The notes beneath the pieces were generated by a model. That model worked only from the letters and a program-made list of their open reading frames with translations. It ran no database searches and was not told the origin of the DNA. A stretch of DNA of 64,000 nucleotides from Roseateles toxinivorans. GTDB lineage: Bacteria > Pseudomonadota > Gammaproteobacteria > Burkholderiales > Burkholderiaceae_C. Made by a program: the position numbers and the translations under genes. The number at the start of each line of letters is the position of its first letter. Position 1 is the first letter of the stretch. Location of the stretch: positions 1 through 64,000 of the forward strand of contig NZ_SNXS01000014.1 in NCBI RefSeq assembly GCF_004362525.1, read 5' to 3'. Shown piece by piece: positions 18,925 to 27,598 of this stretch.

Positions 18925-19196
18925 GGACGGGCTCCAGGCCGTGGATCGGTCATGCTGTAGACCGCATGAATCTCATGCGTCACCGTGTCGCGCACCAGGT
19001 TGAACCACATGCCACAGCCTGCGGTGTGCCGCCAGCGCTCGGCATGGTCACCCTTGGGGTTCTCGCGAAAGTACAGGTAGCGGCCCCAGGTCTCGTTGCT
19101 GCAGTCCAGCGGCGGGCGGGTGATGGCCGTGGTGCCGCCGCAATGGAACTCGGTCTCGGGGCGGTCGCCACACCAGGGGCAGCGCAATTGCATCAT
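18921..19196 (-). CDS. soxD: sarcosine oxidase delta subunit
   Basis: 91 residues beginning MMQLRCPWCGDRPETEF. The C-x-x-C pair, plus HCGG and the later WRHTAGCGMWFN, supplies the zinc-binding Cys/His set of delta subunits. ATG 19196 (or 19193) fits the family N-terminus. Longer in-frame extensions run antisense-free into the soxB tail and are not protein-like. It lies 26 bases after soxB and overlaps soxA by 4 bases. Confidence 0.93.
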   Translation of the reverse strand: MMQLRCPWCGDRPETEFHCGGTTAITRPPLDCSNETWGRYLYFRENPKGDHAERWRHTAGCGMWFNLVRDTVTHEIHAVYSMTDPRPGARP

Positions 19197-19222
19197 GTCG
19201 GTTTCTCTTTCTTTGAAATCGC

Positions 19223-20488
19223 TCAATGCGCGATGCCGGCCGCACCGGCCTCGTCGATCAGACGACCTGTGAGGAAGCGCTGCAGCTGGAACGGTTCGGC
19301 CAGTTCGTGGTTCTTGCCGGTGGCCAGCACATGCGCCAGCGTCCAGCCGCCAACCGGGATGGCCTTGAAGCCGCCGGTGCCCCAGCCGCAGTTCAGATAC
19401 AGCCCCGGGATCGGCGAGGCGCCGATGATCGGGCTTGAGTCCTGCACGATGTCCACGATGCCGGCCCACTGCCGCAGCAGGCGCAGTCGGCCCAGCGAGG
19501 GGAACATCTCGGTGGTGGCGGCCACCACCTGCTGGGTGATCGCAAAGCTGCCGCGCTGGCCGTAGGACGCGAAATGATCGAGCGCTCCGCCAATGACGAC
19601 CTCGCCCTTGTCGCTCTGGCTCCAATAGGCGCCGAGCGCTGGCGACAAGGTCACCGCGTTGAGCACCGGCTTGACGGGCTCGCTGACCATCGCCTGCAGC
19701 GCATAGCTGGTGATGGGCAACTCGAAGCCGGCCAGGCCGGCAAGCGCAGACGAATGGCCTGCCACTGCCAGCGCCGCCTTGTCGCAGCCAATCTCACCGT
19801 CAATGCCGCGCCGGCGGATCTTCACGCCGCTGATGCTTTCGCCTTTTCGAGTAAAACCTGTCACCTCGCAGTTCTGGATGATGTCGACGCCAAGCGCCGA
19901 GGCAGCGCGCGCATAGCCCCAGGCCACCGCATCATGACGCGCCGGGCCGGCGCGGCGCTGGATGAAGCCGCCGAGGATGGGGTAGCGCGCATCGGGCCCG
20001 AAATTCAGCCGCGGCTCCAGCGCCTGCACTTGGCGGGCATCCAGCAGCTCGGCGTCGATGCCGTTGCACTGCATCGCGTTGGCCCAGCGGGCCTGCGAGT
20101 CGAGGTCGTGCCGCGAGTGGGCCAGAGTCACGATACCGCGCTGACTGAACATGATGTTGAAGTTCAGCTCCTTGGACAGCTCCTCGTACAGGCGGACCGA
20201 GAAGTCGTACAGCCGTGCGCTCTCCGGATACAGGTAGTTGGATCGAACGATCGTCGTGTTGCGGCCGGTGTTGCCGCCGCCGATCCAGCCCGCCTCGAGG
20301 ATGGCGATGTTGCGCACGCCATGGTTCTTCGCCAGGTAGTAGGCGGTGGCCAGGCCATGCCCGCCGCCGCCGACGATGACCACGTCGTAGCGGGACTTCG
20401 GCTCGGCTTCACGCCATGCCGGCGCCCAATCGGCGTGGCCGCTCCGCGAGGCGGCGAAGACATTCCAGGCGGAGTAATGAGTGCGCAT
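19223..20488 (-). CDS. soxB: sarcosine oxidase beta subunit
   Basis: 421 residues. The N-terminal FAD-binding motif is VVIVGGGGHGLATAYYLA. The GPARHDAVAWGYARAA block contains the conserved His that carries the covalent FMN in characterised heterotetrameric enzymes. The C-terminal LYLNCGWGTGGFKAIPVGG closes the FAD fold. It is the first gene of soxBDAG-purU. The upstream ribosome site is weak (GGAACC), and I see no glycine-riboswitch-like structure before it. Confidence 0.95.
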   Translation of the reverse strand: MRTHYSAWNVFAASRSGHADWAPAWREAEPKSRYDVVIVGGGGHGLATAYYLAKNHGVRNIAILEAGWIGGGNTGRNTTIVRSNYLYPESARLYDFSVRLYEELSKELNFNIMFSQRGIVTLAHSRHDLDSQARWANAMQCNGIDAELLDARQVQALEPRLNFGPDARYPILGGFIQRRAGPARHDAVAWGYARAASALGVDIIQNCEVTGFTRKGESISGVKIRRRGIDGEIGCDKAALAVAGHSSALAGLAGFELPITSYALQAMVSEPVKPVLNAVTLSPALGAYWSQSDKGEVVIGGALDHFASYGQRGSFAITQQVVAATTEMFPSLGRLRLLRQWAGIVDIVQDSSPIIGASPIPGLYLNCGWGTGGFKAIPVGGWTLAHVLATGKNHELAEPFQLQRFLTGRLIDEAGAAGIAH

Positions 20489-20904
20489 AGTTTGTTGCGG
20501 TTCCGGTTGCTCAACGCATAGGGTACGAACCTTATGTCGCCGAGTCTTAGTGCTTCGTCGCCTTTAATTAGGCTGCCGGCTATTCAGCAAGATGGACTGC
20601 CGTTGGTGTCGACGGCTGGGCTACTGCCCGGGCCGCTTCCTGCCAATCATCTCCAGCGTGGGAGCGGCGACGCTCATTGATGCCAATCCTCGCGATGCGG
20701 CGATACCGGCGCCCAACAACGGAGGAGCGGCGAAGGCGTCTAGGCGGCTTTTCAAGCATGAGAAGTGTGAGCAGCTCCGGCGAATCAGTCCAAACATTGC
20801 GCCGAAGGCCATCCTGTCACTGACTGGCGAAAGGTCACCATTGGAGCATCGGCGACAGGAACCGATCCGTCGATTTGCATGCCTCGACCGTTTCACAGCG
20901 CGGC
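20489..20904. other. intergenic region between soxB and the MFS gene
   Basis: About 415 bases. The right part must contain the soxB promoter on the minus strand, but I could not pick a convincing -35/-10 pair. The left part has overlapping frames in both directions with no recognisable protein and no good ribosome site, so no gene is called. It separates the sox operon from the end of the dgcN operon. Confidence 0.5.
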
Positions 20905-22275
20905 TCAATTCCCCTCCGCAGCGCGTGCAGCCTGCGTGGTCCGCACATAGCCACGGCCGCACACCGCCATGAGCAGTGCCGCGAGCAGCAGGGCGATGGA
21001 GGAAGTAGCCGTCATCGCCAGCATCAAGCCATCGGGACGCGGCTTCAATGCATCGGAAATGGCACCCACTATTGCCGGGCTGAGCGAGCCGAGGACCATG
21101 TTGAACATGATGACCAACGAGATGATTCGCGCGCGTAGCAGTGTTGGCGTCATCTCTTGCAGCGCGGTCGGAAACGCCATTGTGCCGGCCATCAGGAAGG
21201 TCTGTTGCAGGGCCATCAGCGTGAACAGCTGCACGGGCGTCTTGGCGAAGTAGATCGTGGCCGAAAAGACCCCGCTGATCAGCGCCGCAAGAGCCAGTAC
21301 CCGCACGGCCAGCAATGGGCCGACGCGCAGCAGCATCCACTTCATGCCCACGTTGGCAATCATCAGCCCCACCGCCGCGGACACGAAGGTTGCGATACCC
21401 ATGGCATTGCCCAAGTCCAGCGGCGTCACACCCATCTGACGCATGGCCACCACCGGGATAAAGGCACCGGTGGCGCCGAATCCAAATACCAGAAGCCCCA
21501 CGGACAGCATGAAGGTGACAAAGGTGATTCGGTGACCGCGCAGAAACGCCCAGACGGAGGTTTGCCCTGGTGGCGTCGCGACCGGAGCACCTAGTTCAGG
21601 CAGTGGCAGCTTGCGCTTGTTGATCGGCAACAAGAGGATCATCGGGACGAACAGCACACCCGGCAGTGCCGTCGCAAAGAAGGCCAGGCGCCAGGTCGGC
21701 AAGGCTTGCAGCGCCTCGGGCAATAACGGCCGCCACAGGTCGATGGCATGGATCACCCAGCCGCAAAGTGCAATCACCAGGCCCACAACCAGCCGCCCGG
21801 TGACAACGAATAGCGAGTTCGCCAGTTGCCGCTGCGCGCCGCGGAACAATTCTGGGATCAGCGCATAGGCAATGGGCAACAGGCCCGCTTCGGCAGCACC
21901 CACCAGGGAGCTGGCCACGAACAACTCGTTGAAGTCACGCGTCAAGCCACAAGCCGCCACAGCCAGGCTCCAGGTGGCGATGCAGCCGGCCAGCACGGTG
22001 CGGCGGTCAAAGCGGTCCGAGAGCCAGGCGACCGGGTAGCCCACCAGGGCGGCAAACAGCGCCACGCTCACGCCCTGCAATAGGCCGAACTGGAAGTCGG
22101 ACAGACCCAGTGCTTGGCGCAAGGGCTCGGCCTGCAGGCTGAATATCTGCCGGTCCATGTAGGTGTAAAGACCCAGCGCCACCAGCACAAGCAGGCTGGC
22201 CCAGGAAGCGACAGGCGCCTTGGCTGCAGCACCGCTGGGAAGTGGCAGCACGGCGGTTTCAGTCTGAGCGGGCAT
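20905..22275 (-). CDS. MFS transporter (spinster-like)
   Basis: 456 residues with about twelve membrane segments. LYTYMDRQIFSLQAEPLRQALGLSDFQFGLLQG is the conserved first helix and loop of the spinster/sugar-acid MFS branch (Y-x-x-R-x). The motif GYPVAWLSDRFDRRTVL is the loop 2-3 signature. Its start overlaps the M32 carboxypeptidase stop by 17 bases. It is the last gene of the operon begun by dgcN, so the substrate is probably a short peptide, an amino acid or an N-acyl amino acid (inference). Confidence 0.88.
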   Translation of the reverse strand: MPAQTETAVLPLPSGAAAKAPVASWASLLVLVALGLYTYMDRQIFSLQAEPLRQALGLSDFQFGLLQGVSVALFAALVGYPVAWLSDRFDRRTVLAGCIATWSLAVAACGLTRDFNELFVASSLVGAAEAGLLPIAYALIPELFRGAQRQLANSLFVVTGRLVVGLVIALCGWVIHAIDLWRPLLPEALQALPTWRLAFFATALPGVLFVPMILLLPINKRKLPLPELGAPVATPPGQTSVWAFLRGHRITFVTFMLSVGLLVFGFGATGAFIPVVAMRQMGVTPLDLGNAMGIATFVSAAVGLMIANVGMKWMLLRVGPLLAVRVLALAALISGVFSATIYFAKTPVQLFTLMALQQTFLMAGTMAFPTALQEMTPTLLRARIISLVIMFNMVLGSLSPAIVGAISDALKPRPDGLMLAMTATSSIALLLAALLMAVCGRGYVRTTQAARAAEGN

Positions 22276-23758
22276 GGCGTTGCTCCAGTTGCTTGCGCAG
22301 TGCGTTGTCGGACAGGGATTCGCCCGTGGCCTGCTGCATCATCTCGTCCAGGTCATGGCGCGCACCCTGCTGCCAGATGCGCAGCGCCAGCCAGTCGCCA
22401 ACGGGCTTGCAGTCGCCCGCGGCCACCCGAGTGTCCAGGTCCGGCAAGTCGCGCCGCAGCGATGCGAAGCACTGGGCCGCCACCATGGCTCCGAGCAAGT
22501 AGGCCGGGAAGTAGCCGAACATGCCTTGCACCCAGTGCGGGTCTTGCAGGGGGCCCTGACTGAAGGGCCCCAGTGGGTCCACGCTCAGTAGTCGACGCAG
22601 GCGTTCGTCCCACCAAGCAGGCACATCGTCGACTTCTATCTCGCTCTTCACCAGCGCGTGCTCGAGCTCGACCCGAAGGATGACATGCAAGGGGTAGGTC
22701 AGTTCGTCGGCCGCGACACGGACGCGGCCTGGCCGGATGCGGCGCAGCAATCGCATCAGGTTGTCAGGTTCGAAGGCCGCTTGGGGGCCAAAGGCCTGTC
22801 GCAACATCGGCGCAAGGGCCTGGACGAAGGCTGGCTCGGGGGCCAGTTGTCGTTCAAAGATCAGCGCCTGACCTTCATGCAGCGCGGCCGAATGCGGCCC
22901 CGCCAACGGCTGGCCCAGCCAGTCACGCGGCAGGTTCTGCTGGTAGCGCGCGTGGCCGGTCTCGTGCATGGTGCCGATCAGCGCAGGCAGGAAGTCGGCC
23001 TCGTCGAAGCGGGTTGCCAGCCGCACGTCTTCGGGCACACCGCCAGTGAAGGGATGGATTGTGGTATCTAGACGCCCGGCATTGAAGTCAAAACCCAGCA
23101 TCGCCATCACCTGTTCGCACAAGCGCCGCTGTGCGGCGGCCGGGAAAGGGCCGATTGGCTCGATGGGCAGCGGGGCGCGCACCTGCGCTGCCAGGGCCTG
23201 CTCAGTCAGCTGCGGCAGCCACCGCTGCACCTCGGCGAACAGTGGGGTCACCCGGGCCATGCGCAGGCCAGGTTCCCAGCGTTCCAGCAGCGCGTCCATC
23301 GGCTGCAGGCCCAGGGCATCACCCAGCCGCGCAGCGGACTCGCGAACCACGACCACCAAGGGTGCCCAGGCGGCAGCGAAGGGGGCCCAGGCGTTGTCCT
23401 GTCTGGCCTGGGCCCAGGCTGCCATGGCCGCACCGACGGCCAGCTCGCGTCTCTCGGCCAAGGCCTGCGGAATTGCCGCCTCAATGCGGCGCGCCTGCCG
23501 CATGCGTGCGAAGTTGAGCGCCGCATCGCCCAGCAAAGGCTCCTGCTCTGCCGCCTCGAAATGGCGAGCCAAGACAGGCTCGGCCTGCAGTTGCTTGACC
23601 AGCATGGTCAGCGCTGCCTGGGCGGCCGCGCGCGCGGGCGCGCCGCCGGGCGGCATGTGGGTGAGGCGATCCCAGGTGGCGACTGCCTGCAGGTGTTCCA
23701 GATCGTGGATGCGCCGGTGGTGGGTCACCAAAGCGTCATAGGCCAGAGATTGACTCAT
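22259..23758 (-). CDS. M32 carboxypeptidase (Taq family)
   Basis: 499 residues, as in thermostable carboxypeptidase Taq. The zinc site is HETGHARY at about residues 265-272. Other M32 landmarks are TTIHPFTGG (usually D-x-R-x-T-x-HPF), a Glu-rich HEGQALIFE block, IRPGRVRVAADELTYPLHVILR, and FGYFPAYLLGAM near the C-terminus. No export signal is present. It removes residues one at a time from peptide C-termini. The gene lies 38 bases after the esterase and overlaps the MFS gene. Confidence 0.93.
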   Translation of the reverse strand: MSQSLAYDALVTHHRRIHDLEHLQAVATWDRLTHMPPGGAPARAAAQAALTMLVKQLQAEPVLARHFEAAEQEPLLGDAALNFARMRQARRIEAAIPQALAERRELAVGAAMAAWAQARQDNAWAPFAAAWAPLVVVVRESAARLGDALGLQPMDALLERWEPGLRMARVTPLFAEVQRWLPQLTEQALAAQVRAPLPIEPIGPFPAAAQRRLCEQVMAMLGFDFNAGRLDTTIHPFTGGVPEDVRLATRFDEADFLPALIGTMHETGHARYQQNLPRDWLGQPLAGPHSAALHEGQALIFERQLAPEPAFVQALAPMLRQAFGPQAAFEPDNLMRLLRRIRPGRVRVAADELTYPLHVILRVELEHALVKSEIEVDDVPAWWDERLRRLLSVDPLGPFSQGPLQDPHWVQGMFGYFPAYLLGAMVAAQCFASLRRDLPDLDTRVAAGDCKPVGDWLALRIWQQGARHDLDEMMQQATGESLSDNALRKQLEQRHARSD

Positions 23759-23796
23759 CGGGACTCCTCAAGAACGCGACGGTGCGAGAACGGCGG

Positions 23797-24690
23797 CTAG
23801 CGTCGAAACGCGAAACGCACACCGCGCGCGATCCCCGCGGGCGGCACCATGTTGTGGTCGTCGCCCTCGTGCACCACGGTCTCCGCGTGCCAGCCCGGCG
23901 CGGCCAGCGCGCCGAGCCGGGCTCCAAGGTCCGTGGTGTTCAGCACCATGCGGCACTCTTCATTCATGTCGCGGAAGTCCTGCTCACCTGCGGGCAGTCC
24001 AGGAACAAATCGCACGGTTGATTCCAGCCCGCCCACGGTGATCAGCGCACGGGCATTGACCTGGCCGGCCCGTACCCGATCGCCGAAGGCCGCCTCATGC
24101 GCCAACACGGCTCGGTCGTTCCACCAGATCGACGGGCTGATGGACACGAACTGCTGGAACGACGAGGTATGCTGGAACAGTGCGTGCAGCGTCGTCAGCC
24201 CGCCCAGTGAATGGCCCATCAGCACTTGGTCCTGTCGGTTGATCGCCACCATCGCCTCGACACGGGGCTTGACTTCTTCCTCGATCACGCGGAAGTAGTT
24301 GTCCATGCCGCCGAAGCCCTCGGACGGCCTCGGCATTTTGGCAATGAAACCCTTGGTAAGCCGCTCGTCGGTGATCGGTGTCGTCAGGTCGATCATGCGT
24401 AGGTCCAGCGCGGCGCTGACGCTGTCGGTGGGGTAGCCGATGCCCACCACGACGGGGTCGATGACATCGGGCCAGCAGGCCTGGATGCGGGCGGTGTCGA
24501 CGGCGATGCCGAAGTGCAGGTTGCCGTCGATCAGGTAGAGCACCGCGTGCCCTTCGGGAGACACGGGCCGCCGCGTCGGGATGGAGATGAACAGCCGGTA
24601 GTCACGGCCATTGACCTTCGAAGTGAAGTCGATGACGCGCGCATTCAGGGCCATCTCAGCGGTAGGTGTGGATGAAGCAGCGGATTTCAT
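23797..24690 (-). CDS. alpha/beta hydrolase of the Fes/esterase-D-like family
   Basis: 297 residues. AVLYLIDGNLHF, VVGIGYP, the nucleophile elbow MGHSLGG and the final His in EGDDHNMVPP match the IroE/Fes-like serine esterases (COG2819 type). No signal peptide is evident, so it is probably cytoplasmic. It sits between dgcA (45 bases upstream) and the M32 carboxypeptidase (38 bases downstream), clearly within the same operon. The substrate is unknown. An N-acyl or ester-linked amino acid conjugate would fit the context. Confidence 0.8.
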   Translation of the reverse strand: MKSAASSTPTAEMALNARVIDFTSKVNGRDYRLFISIPTRRPVSPEGHAVLYLIDGNLHFGIAVDTARIQACWPDVIDPVVVGIGYPTDSVSAALDLRMIDLTTPITDERLTKGFIAKMPRPSEGFGGMDNYFRVIEEEVKPRVEAMVAINRQDQVLMGHSLGGLTTLHALFQHTSSFQQFVSISPSIWWNDRAVLAHEAAFGDRVRAGQVNARALITVGGLESTVRFVPGLPAGEQDFRDMNEECRMVLNTTDLGARLGALAAPGWHAETVVHEGDDHNMVPPAGIARGVRFAFRR

Positions 24691-24735
24691 GCAGATCTTT
24701 CCCTCATGCCTTGAGTGGGTTGTCGGTCAGATTGG

Positions 24736-25722
24736 TCAGCCCCAAAGGGCCGGATGGGGCGGCTGCACCACCCCCTGGCTAAAGGTCATGGCATGGGTGC
24801 GGTCGGCGACCTGCAGCAAAGGCCCATCGAGATCGGCCCAGCGGGCAGCCTGGGCCACCAGAAATGCTGGTGCCATGCCCAGGGAGGTGCCGCACATATT
24901 GCCCACCATGATGTGGAATCCGCGCGCCCGGGCCTCGCCCACCAAGGCCAAGGCCTCGGTCAGGCCGCCGCACTTGTCGAGTTTGATGTTGACAGCCTGG
25001 TAGCTGCATTGCAGCGCAGGCAACGAGGCTCGATCGGTGACCGACTCGTCGGCGCACAGCGGGATCGGAGACTGTAGGAGCGACAGCGCCTCGTCCGCGC
25101 CCCGCGGCAAGGGCTGCTCGATGAGTTCGACCCCTGCAGCAAACAGATCAGGCATCAGATCGTCCAGCAGTGAGACAGTCCAGGCCTGATTGGCATCGAC
25201 GACGATGCGGGCGTCCGGCAACTCTTCGCGCACGACGCGCAGCAACTCAAGATGGCGGTGTGCGTCAACCTTCAGCTTGATCAGCGGAAGACCGCGGGCC
25301 GCGCGGGCTCGGCGTCGAACGTCTTCGGGACTGCCCAGCCCTAGGGTGAAGGCGGTGATCACCGCCTTGGGTTCGGGTAGGCCGGCTGAGGCCCACGCCG
25401 GGATACCGGATTGTTTAGCCCGCAGGTCCCACAGCGCGCAGTCGAGCGCGTTGCGTGCGCCACCGGCAGGCAGAAGTCTCAACAGGTCGACACCGCGCAG
25501 GTCGTCGTGCAATTGCGCCGCGACTGCATCGATCTGCGCCGACATCGTTGCGGGCGTCTCGCCGTCGTAGTCCACCCCGGCGGCTTCGGCGCGGCCCGCG
25601 TAACCGTATCTGTCGGTCAGGGTGATGCCGATCAGGGGCAGGTCATGCATCACCGCGCGGGCGATTTCGAAGGGCTCGCGCAGCGGCCAGCGCTCCACTG
25701 TGATGTCGACTCGCAGCGTCAT
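24736..25722 (-). CDS. dgcA: enolase-superfamily racemase, DgcA / dipeptide epimerase type
   Basis: 328 residues of the muconate-lactonizing-enzyme branch. The catalytic Lys pair is K-L-K in LIKLKVDAH. Metal ligands lie in IVVDANQAW, LIEQPLPRG and LCADESV, and the opposing Lys is in NIKLDKCGG. Such proteins were long called L-Ala-D/L-Glu epimerases. When paired with a DUF1611 protein, as here, they have been described as N-acetyl-D-glutamate racemases (DgcA) in D-glutamate breakdown. The ATG overlaps the dgcN stop (ATGA). I favour the DgcA role from this pairing. Dipeptide epimerase remains possible. Confidence 0.85.
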   Translation of the reverse strand: MTLRVDITVERWPLREPFEIARAVMHDLPLIGITLTDRYGYAGRAEAAGVDYDGETPATMSAQIDAVAAQLHDDLRGVDLLRLLPAGGARNALDCALWDLRAKQSGIPAWASAGLPEPKAVITAFTLGLGSPEDVRRRARAARGLPLIKLKVDAHRHLELLRVVREELPDARIVVDANQAWTVSLLDDLMPDLFAAGVELIEQPLPRGADEALSLLQSPIPLCADESVTDRASLPALQCSYQAVNIKLDKCGGLTEALALVGEARARGFHIMVGNMCGTSLGMAPAFLVAQAARWADLDGPLLQVADRTHAMTFSQGVVQPPHPALWG

Positions 25723-26723
25723 GCCAGCAGCGCTTGGGCGATCGCGTCTACGCCGCCACGCATCGGGTCACAGACAGGCAGGCCGAGCTCGTCTGCCACC
25801 ACTTGGCGGTAGCGCGCCCATGCAGCGTCGTCGAGCGTTGACGAGTTGATCGCCACACCCACGCAGCGCACCCCGGGGTTCGTGAGTTGGGCAGCTTCGA
25901 TGTAGCGGCGGATGGCCTCTCGAAGGCGGGGCAAGGGGATGTGCGGATAGTCCTCGATGGTGGTGCGGGAGGGGTCGTGGCACAGCACGATGGCATCGGG
26001 CTGCGAACCATGCAGAAGACCTAGGGTCACGCCCGCATAGGCGGGGTGAAACAGCGCCCCCTGGCCTTCGATGACGTCCCAGTGGTCTGCTGCGTTGTCT
26101 GGGGATACCATTTCAGCCGCGCCGGCGATGAAATCGGCCACGACCGCGTCGATCGCAATGCCTTCGCCGGCAATCATGATGCCGGTCTGGCCGGTCGCCC
26201 GGAAGCTGGCCTTCGCGCCACGCGCATGCAGCGCCCTGGTCAGGGCCAGCGCGGTGTACTTCTTGCCCAGGGCACAGTCGGTGCCGACAGTCAAGACACG
26301 CAGGCCGCTGCGCTTGCGTCCCGTCCCCGTGGGCAGTGGCCGCTCGGATTGGCGTACGTTCACCAGCCGAGCGCCACTGCGTGCGGCAGCCGCGACGAGG
26401 GCCGGATGGCTCTCCAGCCGCGTGTGCAGGCCACTGACGATGTCCAGTCCCGCGTCGAGAGCCTGGACCAAGGTTGGCACCCAGGAATCGGGTAGTTGCC
26501 CACCTACTGGAGCCACGCCGATCACCAAGGAACCCGCGCCCAGTGCTGCGGCGTCGGAAGGCGCGATCACGGGCAAGCCCAGGCTCACGGTGGCCTGCGG
26601 CAAGGCCCACTGGCCGATGACGTCAGCGGGGCACCAGTCTCGCAAACCGAAGCCGGTCTTGGCGTCAGACTTCAACGTGATCTCGCCAAGGAAGACGAGA
26701 TAGGGTTTTCGCAGGTTCATCAT
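25719..26723 (-). CDS. dgcN: DUF1611-family protein, probable D-glutamate N-acetyltransferase DgcN
   Basis: 334 residues matching DUF1611. The N-terminal Rossmann-like part has PVIAPSDAAALGAGSLVIGVAPVGG, and the C-terminal P-loop domain begins VGTDCALGKKYTAL. TGQTGIMIAGEGIAIDAVVADFIAGAAE is characteristic of the family. Members paired with an enolase-superfamily partner were reported as DgcN, which acetylates D-glutamate before racemisation. The ATG at 26723 sits 7 bases after the predicted -10 box, so the transcript appears to have no leader and no ribosome site. It is the first gene of a five-gene operon. Confidence 0.85.
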   Translation of the reverse strand: MMNLRKPYLVFLGEITLKSDAKTGFGLRDWCPADVIGQWALPQATVSLGLPVIAPSDAAALGAGSLVIGVAPVGGQLPDSWVPTLVQALDAGLDIVSGLHTRLESHPALVAAAARSGARLVNVRQSERPLPTGTGRKRSGLRVLTVGTDCALGKKYTALALTRALHARGAKASFRATGQTGIMIAGEGIAIDAVVADFIAGAAEMVSPDNAADHWDVIEGQGALFHPAYAGVTLGLLHGSQPDAIVLCHDPSRTTIEDYPHIPLPRLREAIRRYIEAAQLTNPGVRCVGVAINSSTLDDAAWARYRQVVADELGLPVCDPMRGGVDAIAQALLA

Positions 26724-26724
26724 C

Positions 26725-26759
26725 GTGTGGATAATATTTTATCCACACCCCTGCGTCAA
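26725..26759 (-). promoter_or_regulatory. dgcN promoter with overlapping palindromic operator
   Basis: On the minus strand TTGACG (26754-26759) and TATTAT (26731-26736) are separated by exactly 17 bases, a near-consensus sigma-70 promoter. A palindrome with perfect 10-base arms, GTGTGGATAA and TTATCCACAC around 4 bases (26725-26748), covers the -10 and part of the spacer, the place for a repressor. Transcription should begin at or next to the A of the dgcN ATG. The core GTGGATA-N6-TATCCAC recurs at 33663-33682. Confidence 0.8.
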
Positions 26760-26799
26760 GTCCGAGGGTGGCAACATGGCGCCGAGGCGCCGAGGAGGC

Positions 26800-27465
26800 T
26801 CACAGCGGCGGTGTGTTGGCGCTGACCACCACAGCCTCGACGTCGCCAACGTTGCGGAAACGATGGGGCAGCCGACTCGAAAACAGGAAGCCGTCACCAG
26901 GCCCCAGCACCTTTGTGACACCACCCACGGTGACCTCGACTTGGCCTTGGATGACGACACCACCCTCGTCGCCTTGATGACTGTAGGGCTGCGCGGCCGT
27001 CTCGGCACCCGGGGCATAGCGCTCAAGCAGCACTTGTAGGGGGCGGCCCTTGAGGTTGTGCCCGACTTGCAGCAAGGAGATGCCGCCAGCGCCCACCTCA
27101 AGCAATTCGTCGCGCTGGAAAAAGACCTTCGTTTCGGTTTCCGGGTCAAGCGAAAAAAATTCTGAAAGCGTTATAGGTAGGCTGTCCAAAATCTTGCGCA
27201 GGGAGCCGACCGAGGGCGAGATGGTTTCATTCTCGATGCAGCGGATGGTGCCGTGATTAAGGTCCGAGCGACGGGCGAGTTCGCGCTGCGACAGGCCGTG
27301 CAGTTCGCGAACGTAGCGCAGTCGCGCGCCGACGCCAGCGGGAGGCTCGTGCGCGACCGGCGTGGCGTCGCCGCCCTCAATCGCTCGAGTGCCTACAGCA
27401 GGCGACGCCTTGGTGGTGGCCGGCTTCTTGCGGGCCTCGGCGCTTTGCGTGGTCTTTGTCTTCAT
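26800..27465 (-). CDS. XRE-family regulator with C-terminal cupin
   Basis: 221 residues. A low-complexity N-terminus precedes a helix-turn-helix at about 47-100 (LRYVRELHGLSQRELARRSDLNHGTIRCIENE), followed by a RmlC-like cupin (YSHQGDEGGVVIQGQVEVTVGG ... GDGFLFSSRLPHRFRNVGD). This architecture (PuuR/SutR type) commonly senses a small molecule and controls amine or amino-acid use. It lies 41 bases upstream of the palindromic dgcN promoter, so it is the leading candidate to bind GTGGATA-N6-TATCCAC. It is divergent from the serine hydrolase gene. Confidence 0.9.
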   Translation of the reverse strand: MKTKTTQSAEARKKPATTKASPAVGTRAIEGGDATPVAHEPPAGVGARLRYVRELHGLSQRELARRSDLNHGTIRCIENETISPSVGSLRKILDSLPITLSEFFSLDPETETKVFFQRDELLEVGAGGISLLQVGHNLKGRPLQVLLERYAPGAETAAQPYSHQGDEGGVVIQGQVEVTVGGVTKVLGPGDGFLFSSRLPHRFRNVGDVEAVVVSANTPPL

Positions 27466-27598
27466 GTGGCGAGTGCGTATGAGGTGCGCTTGATCGAGTC
27501 ACGGCTAGTCTAGCTGCCATCGATCGGCGCTTGTCGCAATCGCAAGGTGTGGTTAGGATATTGAACAACCATTCTAAATACCTTCACCGACTGACCGC

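Noticed and set aside
20489-20590. Possible glycine riboswitch upstream of soxB
   Set aside because: I could not find the conserved paired elements or the two-aptamer layout. Only an ordinary leader is visible.
27540-27575. A further copy of the GTGGATA operator between the XRE and serine hydrolase genes
   Set aside because: GTGTGGTTA resembles the left arm only. The right arm does not match at the required spacing.
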